Positions 8,532 through 15,373 of a stretch of 64,000 nucleotides of DNA are shown here, one piece after another. The notes beneath the pieces are model-generated. The model was not told where the DNA came from. It did no database searches and worked only from the letters and a program-made list of their open reading frames with translations. Source of the DNA: Pleurocapsa sp. PCC 7327 (GTDB lineage Bacteria > Cyanobacteriota > Cyanobacteriia > Cyanobacteriales > Microcystaceae); the NCBI RefSeq assembly GCF_000317025.1, contig NC_019689.1, positions 2,209,501-2,273,500 of the forward strand, written 5' to 3'. The position numbers and the translations under genes were made by a program. Numbering within the stretch: the stretch's first letter is position 1; every line of letters starts with the position of its first letter.

Positions 8532-8620
8532 ATTGGCTGACAAATCTTTGTCCCCTCATCCCTAAATTCCTTCTTCCACAAGGAGCGAAGGGACTTCAGG
8601 CCAAAGTTTTGAGTTGAAAG

Positions 8621-8659
8621 CCCCTCTCCCAGAGCGGGAGAGGGGTTGGGGTGAGGGCG
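8621..8659. repeat. CCCCTCTCCC palindromic repeat, second copy
   Basis: CCCCTCTCCC, loop AGAGC, GGGAGAGGGG, followed by TTGGGGTGAGGGC. It is the inverted counterpart of the element at 1540-1583. The different loop with conserved arms shows selection for, or maintenance of, the hairpin. Confidence 0.75.
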
Positions 8660-8690
8660 ATTTGAGTTTTGTCAGTCAACCAGGGGGTAT

Positions 8691-9182
8691 TTAAAAATCG
8701 GTTTCAGACAGGGGACAGCGACTTTGTGTTGTGCACTCAAGACGCTTTTGACGCTCAGCGACAATTGTCTCTAAATTCGATCGCCCGGTAAGAGCAAGTC
8801 GCCAGTCAGCCCAAATTCCATAGATAATATCAGCGATCGCGCCGATGATGGGTAATTTAGTAAAAGAATAGACCCAGCCCATGCCGAGTATCTCATAAAC
8901 TTGGCGAAAGACTTCTATGTTTTTGATGATAGTTCCGTCGGGAAGCAAAGCGTGGATTCTTCCCATCGCCGTTTCAAAGTCAATCCCGCCGTTTTCTTGA
9001 GGAGTATAGTTGTCGTCGGCAATGTTTACAAATGCAATTAGCCCTCGACCTACATCTCGTTTTTTGAGAAAATTAACTTCTCGCACGCACAGGGGACACT
9101 CGCCATCATAGAGCAGCTTGATTTTCCATGATGGTGTTGCTGCTTCAATTGGTTTATTAAGCTGAGTTTCTAAGGGTTGCAT
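8691..9182 (-). CDS. DCC family thiol-disulfide oxidoreductase (DUF393)
   Basis: A 163-residue DCC (DUF393) protein. The signature LLYDGECPLCVREVNFLKKRD is split here as LLYDGECPLC and VREVNFLKKRD (residues about 23-43), containing the D-x-x-C-P-x-C redox motif. The second conserved block, AMGRIHALLPDGTIIKNIEV, and the hydrophobic LGMGWVYSFTKLPIIG segment follow. The family is thioredoxin-like and its substrates are mostly unknown. It starts 48 bases downstream of the tex stop region on the same strand. Confidence 0.9.
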   Translation of the reverse strand: MQPLETQLNKPIEAATPSWKIKLLYDGECPLCVREVNFLKKRDVGRGLIAFVNIADDNYTPQENGGIDFETAMGRIHALLPDGTIIKNIEVFRQVYEILGMGWVYSFTKLPIIGAIADIIYGIWADWRLALTGRSNLETIVAERQKRLECTTQSRCPLSETDF

Positions 9183-9230
9183 AGGGGAAGTGCGATCGCT
9201 TGATTTCTCTAGCTAATATTTTAAGAAATA

Positions 9231-11441
9231 TTAAGAACGATTTGGTTGTTTCATCGATAAGCTAATCCGTTTTAGTGACTCATTCACTTCTAGGACGCGC
9301 ACTTTCACCACCTGCCCCACTTGGACGATTTCTTTGGGATCTTTAACAAAGCGATCCGCCAGTTGAGAAATATGCACTAATCCATCCTGATGAACGCCGA
9401 TATCGACAAATGCGCCGAAATTGGCGACATTGGTGACAATTCCCTCCAATTCCATTCCTGGTTTAAGATCGCCGATTTCTTTAATCCCTTCTTTGAAAGT
9501 GGCATATTTGAACTCAGATCTCGGATCTCTGCCAGGTTTTTCTAATTCCTTAATGACATCTTGAAGGGTGGGTAAACCAACCGTATCGGTAATAAATTGT
9601 TTGAGATCGAGAGATTTAAGTCGCGCACTCACTTGGGTAATTTGCTTGAGGGGAACTTTTAGAGATGCTGCGATCGCTTCTACAACTGGGTAACTTTCGG
9701 GATGGACGGCTGTATTATCTAAGGGGTTATCGCCATCGCGAATGCGCAAGAAACCAGCCGCTTGCTCGAAGGCTTTGGGTCCAAGTTTCGAGACTTTTAA
9801 AAGTTCTTTGCGATCGCGAAATGCCCCATTGCGATCGCGATAAGCAATAATATTGTTGGCAATGGTTGGCGTGATTCCAGACACGTAGGTCAGCAGTTCT
9901 TTAGAAGCCGTATTGAGATCGACTCCTACGTAGTTGACGCAGCTTTCTACCGTCTCTGCTAATTTTTGCTTGAGGAGCTTTTGCTCGACATCGTGCTGGT
10001 ACTGCCCGACACCGATTGACTTCGGCTCGATTTTGACCAACTCGGCCAGGGGATCTTGCAACCGTCTGCCAATACTAATGGCTCCTCGGACGGTTACGTC
10101 GAGATCGGGAAATTCTGCTCTTGCCACTTCACTCGCCGAATAGACGGATGCTCCTGACTCATTGACGATGACTTTAATCGGTTTCTCTTCGATAGTTTTC
10201 AAAACTTCTGCAACAAACTCGTCGGTTTCCCGCGAAGCAGTGCCATTGCCTATGGCGATTAACTCGATGCGGTACTTTTTCAGAAGCTGTTTGATGGTTT
10301 CGCTGGCTTTAGTTCGCTCGCCCGGGCTAGAATGGGGAAAGATGGTTTGATATTCCAAAAATTGTCCGGTTGCGCAGAGAATGGCGACTTTGCAACCCGT
10401 GCGGAATCCGGGATCGATCGCCAGCGTTGGCTTCATTCCGGCAGGAGAAGACAATAAGAGATGGCGTAAATTCACCTCAAAGGTTTTAATCGATTCAAGA
10501 TCTGCCCATTGTTTGCGTTCCGATCGCACTTCTCGAACGAGAGACGGCTTTAGCAAGCGATTGAAGGCATCCTTGAGCATTATTTGGTAAAAATCGCCAA
10601 TAACGGGATTTTTAGTCCGGATTTCCTGTGTCTCCAAGTAGGACAACGCTGTCGCTTCATCGAAGGCAATGTCTAGCGAGAGAATTCCTTCTGCTTCTCC
10701 CCGAAACAGCGCCAGCAGATTGTGAGGCGCAATTTTACTAACGCTATTTTGGTAATTTCGGTATAGCTCAAACTTCGTACTACCTTCGGGATAATCGGCT
10801 TTGATGCACGAAACAAAGACCCCTGATTTGAAGATATAATCGCGCAAGTAAGCGCGTAATTCGGCTTTTTCGGCAACTTTTTCGGCTAGGATATCGGCAG
10901 CGCCTCTGAGGACATCTGCTACTGTCTCTAGTCCTTTGTCTTTAGATAAATATTGAGTAGCTTCTGGTTCTAGGGCTTTAATCCTAGCATCTGGACGGTT
11001 GAGCGATTCGATGAAGGCGGCTAGCGATTCTAACCCTTGTTCTCGCGCTACCGTTGCTCTGGTTCTGCGTTTCGGCTTGTAGGGCAGATAGAGATCTTCT
11101 AGTTCGGTTTTATTCAAGCAGGCTTCTATCTTGCTCTTGAGCGCGTCGGTAAGCTGGTTTTGTGCTGCGATCGCGTCTAATATAGTCGCTTTGCGCTCTT
11201 CTAACTCCCTTAAATAATTAAAGCGATCGCATAGATTTCGCAGTTGCACTTCATCGAGAGAACCAGTCCGTTCTTTTCGATAGCGAGCAATAAAAGGAAT
11301 GGTTGCTCCTTCGGCTAACAAGTCAAGAACATTGGCAACCTGTTGGGGTGAGTAAGAACACTCACTAGCAAGAACCTGAGTCAGATTAAGCGTGGGCATA
11401 CTAGCAATAATATCGTTACTCTCCTCTATTGTGGCGGACAA
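9231..11441 (-). CDS. tex: Tex family RNA-binding transcription accessory protein
   Basis: A 736-residue protein with the full Tex layout. An N-terminal helical domain contains IPFIARYRKERTGSLDEVQL. The YqgF/RNase H-like domain has LAIDPGFRTGCKVAIL (residues about 340-355). A helix-hairpin-helix region includes VGVDLNTASKELLTYVSGI. The C-terminal S1 domain is at residues about 655-730 (GMELEGIVTNVANFGAFVDI, HQDGLVHISQLADRF). Tex binds nucleic acid and influences transcription and RNA turnover. Length is normal. It is probably followed by the DCC gene in the same direction. Confidence 0.96.
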   Translation of the reverse strand: MSATIEESNDIIASMPTLNLTQVLASECSYSPQQVANVLDLLAEGATIPFIARYRKERTGSLDEVQLRNLCDRFNYLRELEERKATILDAIAAQNQLTDALKSKIEACLNKTELEDLYLPYKPKRRTRATVAREQGLESLAAFIESLNRPDARIKALEPEATQYLSKDKGLETVADVLRGAADILAEKVAEKAELRAYLRDYIFKSGVFVSCIKADYPEGSTKFELYRNYQNSVSKIAPHNLLALFRGEAEGILSLDIAFDEATALSYLETQEIRTKNPVIGDFYQIMLKDAFNRLLKPSLVREVRSERKQWADLESIKTFEVNLRHLLLSSPAGMKPTLAIDPGFRTGCKVAILCATGQFLEYQTIFPHSSPGERTKASETIKQLLKKYRIELIAIGNGTASRETDEFVAEVLKTIEEKPIKVIVNESGASVYSASEVARAEFPDLDVTVRGAISIGRRLQDPLAELVKIEPKSIGVGQYQHDVEQKLLKQKLAETVESCVNYVGVDLNTASKELLTYVSGITPTIANNIIAYRDRNGAFRDRKELLKVSKLGPKAFEQAAGFLRIRDGDNPLDNTAVHPESYPVVEAIAASLKVPLKQITQVSARLKSLDLKQFITDTVGLPTLQDVIKELEKPGRDPRSEFKYATFKEGIKEIGDLKPGMELEGIVTNVANFGAFVDIGVHQDGLVHISQLADRFVKDPKEIVQVGQVVKVRVLEVNESLKRISLSMKQPNRS

Positions 11442-11642
11442 TTGAGGGTTTTCGCCCGACTCGCCAGCATCACCTGCCTGCGATCGCCTTACCTATTCCT
11501 CACACTGTATCAAATGTAGTTTGATGCTAGCTGCATTCTATTAAGCATCAAAAGTTTACACAAAAATCAAAAATTTAATCAACAATAATCAATAATTCAA
11601 TTAGCAGTTTTTACTATTCTTATAGACTTGAGCAAAACTTTT

Positions 11643-11655
11643 TGCCAATTTGGCA
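11643..11655. promoter_or_regulatory. TGCCAA-T-TTGGCA palindrome upstream of precursor 1
   Basis: A perfect 13-base palindrome 103 bases upstream of the ATG at 11746. The same palindrome recurs at 12444, 12875 and (variant) 14181, at similar distances before other precursor genes. It may be an operator; its repetition may partly reflect duplication. Confidence 0.4.
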
Positions 11656-11745
11656 TCTAGTCTTTATCTGGTTAGTTTACATTAGATATTGTCAAAACAA
11701 AAGGGATTTGCACCCAAAGCAAAAAATACAAAAGGAGAAAAAACA

Positions 11746-11979
11746 ATGATTATTACCGATATCAACTACATCGAAGCCGTTGAAGCTAACGAAGTTCAAG
11801 GAGGTTCTTTGATTCTGCCTCCTTTCTATACCGCACTGGCTAATGGTGCGGGTACGTCAACAGCTTTTGGCACTGCTTTAAGCTTTACTAATGTTGCAGT
11901 ACTCACTAATAGCCTTGCTCTGCCCAATCACAAAATGTCTGCTTCTAGTGTTGTAGCGATCGCCGGCGCAACCGTATAA
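11746..11979 (+). CDS. Double-glycine leader small protein, precursor 1
   Basis: A 77-residue precursor-like protein. The leader MIITDINYIEAVEANEVQGG ends in Gly-Gly at residues 19-20, as in substrates of C39 peptidase exporters. The 57-residue core is Cys-free and rich in Ala, Thr, Ser, Gly and Leu, with the motif GTSTAFGTALSFT and a terminal AIAGATV. The ATG at 11746 has AAAGGAG at 11731-11737; the in-frame TTG at 11689 is unlikely. It is the first member of an eight-gene family. Bacteriocin-like or biofilm-matrix-like secreted protein are both possible; neither is shown. Confidence 0.8.
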   Translation: MIITDINYIEAVEANEVQGGSLILPPFYTALANGAGTSTAFGTALSFTNVAVLTNSLALPNHKMSASSVVAIAGATV

Positions 11980-12000
11980 CCAGTCGAGAAAGCTGCCCGA

Positions 12001-12055
12001 ACCTAGAGGTGAGCACGGATGAAACGCAGAATTTCTCGAACGTTAATCTCTAGGT
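12001..12055. repeat. ACCTAGAG / CTCTAGGT stem after precursor 1
   Basis: An 8-base inverted repeat (12001-12008 with 12048-12055) enclosing a region conserved after the paralogues, with the sub-motif AATTTCTCGAAC in the loop. It recurs after precursor 2 (12803-12860) and in degraded form after the decayed copy. It may be a transcript end or processing structure, and marks the boundary of the duplicating unit. Confidence 0.5.
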
Positions 12056-12134
12056 TGGCTGGGTATTCTTAAGCAAAAAGGCAACTAACCATTAATTGGG
12101 CTAGTTGCCTCTACTACCAAAGCTAAAAAGTTTC

Positions 12135-12349
12135 CTTAACTACATAGAAGTAATTGAAGCCAACGAAGTTAAACAAAACTCGATTCTTCTTGCTGCTTCT
12201 ATCTTTACTTTACTATCTACTGGTATGGGTATGTCAACAGCTTTTGGAACGGCTTGGGACTATACCAATATTCAAAAAGTCACCAAGAGCTATGCTCTAC
12301 TTAATATTCTGCTTCTATTATTGGGGCAGTTTTAGGCGTAATCGTGTAA
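12135..12349 (+). pseudogene. Decayed double-glycine precursor copy
   Basis: Clear homology to precursor 1: NYIEVIEANEV in the leader and MSTAFGTAWDYTNI in the core. The initiating MII-D segment is lost, the Gly-Gly site has become KQNS, and a frameshift near 12306 moves the ending SASIIGAVLGVIV into another frame, with a stop at 12347-12349. There is no ribosome binding site before it. It is a relic of a tandem copy lying between precursors 1 and 2. Confidence 0.75.
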
Positions 12350-12443
12350 CTAATCGAAAAATCTTCTTCAACCTGGAGATTATTGCACAGATGAAACTTA
12401 AAGCATCTCTCGAACGTTAATCTCTAGGTTAGCTAGATATTTC

Positions 12444-12456
12444 TGCCAAATTGGCA
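12444..12456. promoter_or_regulatory. TGCCAA-A-TTGGCA palindrome upstream of precursor 2
   Basis: A 13-base palindrome 104 bases before the ATG of precursor 2, in the same relative place as the copies at 11643 and 12875. It is followed by an ATTAGATATTGT-type stretch that also precedes precursor 1. Confidence 0.4.
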
Positions 12457-12547
12457 ACTAACCATTAATCCGATTAATTACATTAGATATTGTGAAAACA
12501 AACGAGTTGCCCGAACTCAAAACCCAAAAATAGAAGGAGAAAAAACG

Positions 12548-12781
12548 ATGATTATCAACGATATTAACTACATCGAAGCCGTCGAAGCTAACGAAGTTCA
12601 AGGAGGCGCTCTTCCTACTGTTCCTACCTTCACTGCCCTAGCTCTTGGAAATGGCACTTCAACCGCTTTTGGAACTGCGTTGAGCTTCACCGATATCAAG
12701 TTGAAAACCGACAGCGTCGCTCTCCCCAACTACAAATTCTCTAGTTCTCAAGTTGCCGGAATCGCCGGCGCCACCGTATAA
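12548..12781 (+). CDS. Double-glycine leader small protein, precursor 2
   Basis: 77 residues: leader MIINDINYIEAVEANEVQGG, then a Cys-free 57-residue core with GNGTSTAFGTALSFTDIKLK and a GIAGATV end. A strong GAAGGAG ribosome binding site lies just upstream. Its coding sequence differs from precursor 3 by one visible base (Ser versus Gly in FSSSQ/FSGSQ). Same proposed export route as precursor 1. Confidence 0.82.
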   Translation: MIINDINYIEAVEANEVQGGALPTVPTFTALALGNGTSTAFGTALSFTDIKLKTDSVALPNYKFSSSQVAGIAGATV

Positions 12782-12802
12782 CCAGTCGAGAAAGTTGCTT
12801 AA

Positions 12803-12860
12803 ACCTAGAGGTTATTGCACAGATGAAACTAGAGAATTTCTCGAACATTAATCTCTAGGT
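12803..12860. repeat. ACCTAGAG / CTCTAGGT stem after precursor 2
   Basis: The arms 12803-12810 and 12853-12860 are complementary, equivalent to the element at 12001-12055. After precursor 3 only the left arm and a shortened right arm (CGCTAGGTTT) remain, where the duplication breaks off. Confidence 0.5.
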
Positions 12861-12874
12861 TAGCTGGATACTTG

Positions 12875-12887
12875 TGCCAAATTGGCA
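12875..12887. promoter_or_regulatory. TGCCAA-A-TTGGCA palindrome upstream of precursor 3
   Basis: A 13-base palindrome 105 bases before the ATG of precursor 3. It lies outside the near-identical duplicated block (which begins at 12943), so its conservation is not explained by that latest duplication alone. Confidence 0.4.
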
Positions 12888-12979
12888 ACTAATTAGTGAC
12901 TGGATTCATTCCCAAAAAATATTGTCAAATCTAAAGAGTTTTCCGAACTCAAAACCCAAAAATAGAAGGAGAAAAAACG

Positions 12980-13213
12980 ATGATTATCAACGATATTAAC
13001 TACATCGAAGCCGTCGAAGCTAACGAAGTTCAAGGAGGCGCTCTTCCTACTGTTCCTACCTTCACTGCCCTAGCTCTTGGAAATGGCACTTCAACCGCTT
13101 TTGGAACTGCGTTGAGCTTCACCGATATCAAGTTGAAAACCGACAGCGTCGCTCTCCCCAACTACAAATTCTCTGGTTCTCAAGTTGCCGGAATCGCCGG
13201 CGCCACCGTATAA
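12980..13213 (+). CDS. Double-glycine leader small protein, precursor 3
   Basis: 77 residues, identical to precursor 2 except for one Ser-to-Gly change near residue 67. It has the same leader ending in QGG, the same ribosome binding site and a Cys-free core. The near identity points to recent duplication or selection for dosage. Confidence 0.82.
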   Translation: MIINDINYIEAVEANEVQGGALPTVPTFTALALGNGTSTAFGTALSFTDIKLKTDSVALPNYKFSGSQVAGIAGATV

Positions 13214-13373
13214 CCAGTCGAGAAAGTTGCTTAAACCTAGAGGTTATTGCACAATTAAATATCGCTAGGTTTATTCGACAAAAGCCAAGCAAAGGCTGGA
13301 AATCTTAACGAGATAAAAGATTTCCAGCATTTTTTAAATCTAATTAAAACTCTAGACACTTAGAGAGGTAGCC

Positions 13374-13643
13374 GTGATTATTTTCGATTTAGAATACGTA
13401 GAAAGCATTCCCAAAAATATCAATTTGCAGGGAGGAATGATAGTTGCTAGCACAGCAGGTATGCTACTTTACACCGAAGCCTTAGGAGGAAGTATTTTAG
13501 GTACTTCTGGTATCTTATATGGCGCCTCAGCGATAGGTAGTAAAGCTGCTTCAGCAACGAGTACAAACAACAGCTATATAGTTGTCAGTGAAGATGGGAG
13601 CGCATCTGGCTCATCTTCAACTTCTATGTCAATTGCTAGATGA
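13374..13643 (+). CDS. Double-glycine leader small protein, precursor 4
   Basis: An 89-residue diverged member. Leader: MIIFDLEYVESIPKNINLQG followed by the second Gly. The core is extremely rich in Ser, Ala, Gly and Thr, with low-complexity SATSTNNS and SASGSSSTS stretches and no Cys. The start is GTG at 13374, with GAGAGG upstream; the family leader begins exactly there. A strong terminator follows at 13672, so this gene ends a transcription unit. Confidence 0.75.
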   Translation: MIIFDLEYVESIPKNINLQGGMIVASTAGMLLYTEALGGSILGTSGILYGASAIGSKAASATSTNNSYIVVSEDGSASGSSSTSMSIAR

Positions 13644-13671
13644 TCGATAGTTTCTATTCGATAGAAATTTT

Positions 13672-13743
13672 AGAGAGGACTCTGCAAAGATGACAATAAT
13701 AATATTTTCAAATTATTGTCTCAGATGCAGAGGCTCTCTTTTT
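13672..13743 (+). terminator. Strong rho-independent terminator after precursor 4
   Basis: A long stem: AGAGAGGACTCTGCA and GACAATAAT pair with ATTATTGTC and TGCAGAGGCTCTCT, followed directly by a run of T from 13739. It separates precursors 1-4 from precursors 5-8. Confidence 0.85.
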
Positions 13744-13928
13744 GAATCAAATTAGTATTTCCAAATATTAAGCTCAGAGTGATTTCATTCTGACTTAATT
13801 TCACCAAGAAATAAATTTCTTGGAATTCAAATATTCAATCCTATAAGATAGACTTTAGCCTCTTAGCCAGAGAATAAATTCTCTGGATACTAGATGAAAT
13901 AGACTGGTATTAAACTTAGGAAAAAAGA

Positions 13929-14138
13929 ATGATAATTGCTAACTTGGACTATTGGGAAGAACTCGATCGCCAGATCGATATATCAGGAGGAATTTCTATG
14001 GCTCAAATATCTGTCAATGCTTTGGCTAGGGGAGCTAACCTATCTCTTAGCAATGTTGAAAGCCAAGCCTTTGTCTTTTCATTTCCTGAAATTAAGATTT
14101 CTCGCGTTGCTGTATCTTCTTCCTCATTGGCTGGTTGA
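13929..14138 (+). CDS. Double-glycine leader small protein, precursor 5
   Basis: 69 residues. Leader MIIANLDYWEELDRQIDISG plus a second Gly, then a 48-residue Cys-free core (ISMAQISVNALARGANLSLS, then SFPEIKISRVAVSSSSLAG). The leader keeps the I-I-x-(D/N)-L-x-Y-x-E pattern but little other identity with precursors 1-3. A purine-rich TTAGGAAAAAAG precedes the ATG. It is the first gene after the terminator. Confidence 0.72.
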   Translation: MIIANLDYWEELDRQIDISGGISMAQISVNALARGANLSLSNVESQAFVFSFPEIKISRVAVSSSSLAG

Positions 14139-14180
14139 TTTAAATTTTTCAGGAAAGTAAATAATCGAAAGTTGATTTAA

Positions 14181-14193
14181 TGCCAAAATGGCA
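14181..14193. promoter_or_regulatory. TGCCA-AAA-TGGCA palindrome upstream of precursor 6
   Basis: A variant of the 13-base palindrome, 83 bases before the ATG at 14264. Its presence before a diverged paralogue makes it more likely to be a functional site than a duplication relic. Confidence 0.35.
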
Positions 14194-14263
14194 ACCTTAT
14201 CCCTAGTTTCCTGTTTATATTATAAAAACATAGATTGTTATTGAAATTCACGGAGAAACCACA

Positions 14264-14479
14264 ATGATTATTTCTGATTTAGAGCATTTAGAAGTTGTTG
14301 CCGAAACAAAAGAAGTTGAAGGTGGAGCCGCAATCGTAGGAATTGGGAGTTTTACAGGTCTAGCCCTGGGATTTAAGAATGCTGCTATAGTGTTTCCAGT
14401 GTTTGAGCCTCTTGCCGTTAGCTCGCCAGGAAGCAATATTGCTGGTCTCAAATTCTCATTCTTGGCACAAGCCGAGTAA
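14264..14479 (+). CDS. Double-glycine leader small protein, precursor 6
   Basis: 71 residues. Leader MIISDLEHLEVVAETKEVEG plus Gly, then a Cys-free hydrophobic core with VGIGSFTGLALGFKNAAIVF and SSPGSNIAGLKFSFL. A GGAG motif lies before the ATG. It is closest to precursor 7 in the leader (MIISDLEHLEVV identical). Confidence 0.75.
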   Translation: MIISDLEHLEVVAETKEVEGGAAIVGIGSFTGLALGFKNAAIVFPVFEPLAVSSPGSNIAGLKFSFLAQAE

Positions 14480-14581
14480 AGTTTGGAATGTAGACCCAGG
14501 CAATGTTACTAAACCTGAGGAGGTAGTCTGCACGTATGCTTCCTCAGTTATTCTTGCAAGTTGAAGGTAGGTAAACAAAGC

Positions 14582-14791
14582 ATGATTATTTCCGATTTAG
14601 AACATTTAGAAGTTGTCTCACAAAAAGCCGAGCCTGACGAACTCAACCAAGTTAACGGTGGCTTGATTCAGATAGCCGCATTCGGTTTTAGTCTCGCTCA
14701 AGGGCAGAGCTTTGCTGGAAGTATCGTTAATGTTAAGACTGTGGCGATCGCTCTAGCACCCAGCTTCCCAGCATTTGGTTTTGGATCTTAA
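14582..14791 (+). CDS. Double-glycine leader small protein, precursor 7
   Basis: 69 residues from the ATG at 14582. The leader begins MIISDLEHLEVVSQK, is extended by about six residues, and ends NQVNGG. The core is Cys-free (FGFSLAQGQSFAGSIVNVKT, then FPAFGFGS). An in-frame TTG at 14561 would add seven residues, but the family leader starts at the ATG, with AAGGTAGG upstream. Confidence 0.74.
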   Translation: MIISDLEHLEVVSQKAEPDELNQVNGGLIQIAAFGFSLAQGQSFAGSIVNVKTVAIALAPSFPAFGFGS

Positions 14792-14820
14792 CATAATTCG
14801 TAACAATAAGGAGACAGCTA

Positions 14821-15060
14821 ATGAGTCATTTAATTATTGAAGATCTCAATTTCTGCCAAAGGGAATTGCCCGAACAAGAACACATTCAAGGGAGCGGTAT
14901 TAATAGTGCCTCTTTCTTTGGGTTTGCTTTTGATTTCGCTAAGGATTTTGCTTTTAAGCCATCTGGGGAAGCTGCTGCTGGTTCGGCCATAGCAATCGCC
15001 TTAGCTATTGGCGGTCACTCATTCAACATAGGAGTGGGCACTGGAACTGCATCGAGCTAG
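14821..15060 (+). CDS. Leader-type small protein with Gly-Ser site, precursor 8
   Basis: 79 residues. Leader MSHLIIEDLNFCQRELPEQE followed by HIQGS: the expected Gly-Gly is Gly-Ser, and a lone Cys is in the leader. The core is Phe-, Ala- and Gly-rich (SASFFGFAFDFAKDFAF, then AIAIALAIGGHSFNIGVGTG). AATAAGGAGACAG gives a clear ribosome binding site. The altered cleavage site may still be accepted (Gly-Ser and Gly-Ala sites are known among C39 substrates) or may mark a non-exported paralogue. Confidence 0.68.
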   Translation: MSHLIIEDLNFCQRELPEQEHIQGSGINSASFFGFAFDFAKDFAFKPSGEAAAGSAIAIALAIGGHSFNIGVGTGTASS

Positions 15061-15373
15061 ACTCAAGCAGAGACGCACCCGCTAAACTAACATTTAGTTG
15101 TGGTGTCTTCTGTCAAAAGAAAATAATAAGGAGACACCCAGCTAGTTTTTCACCATCCCCAATTGTAAGGGAAAATTTTATTTAAGAGTCCGTTACTCAA
15201 AAGCATGGGAGGGAATGAATTAGGGGAGATAATTCAGGGTGGACTTAGTGGTGAAAAGTAAACTCATTGGCAGATGCTGATTAGTAAGGGTAAAAAATAA
15301 AAATTCATCCACTAATTTAGGCTTCCCAGAAGTTTGTCTACTTTTTTAGGTACGATCGAATCGGGGAGATTTT
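15061..15373. other. Spacer with an orphan precursor-type ribosome binding site
   Basis: No intact gene. Near 15123-15136 the sequence AATAATAAGGAGACACC repeats the leader region of precursor 8 (AACAATAAGGAGACAG) but is followed by CAGCTAG rather than a start codon. It looks like the remains of a further duplicated copy. A weak stem around 15070-15112 lies just downstream of precursor 8. Confidence 0.45.

Larger units (their letters stand above)
12511..13253 (+). repeat. Direct duplication carrying precursors 2 and 3
   Basis: The segments 12511-12821 and 12943-13253 are the same sequence offset by 432 bases, with a single visible mismatch inside the coding region. Each copy includes about 35 bases of upstream sequence with the ribosome binding site, the whole gene and about 40 bases downstream. 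This is a very recent tandem duplication or a gene-converted pair. Confidence 0.9.

Noticed and set aside
14248-14451. Minus-strand open frame opposite precursor 6
   Set aside because: It is a codon shadow of the real precursor gene, with no ribosome binding site and no family features.
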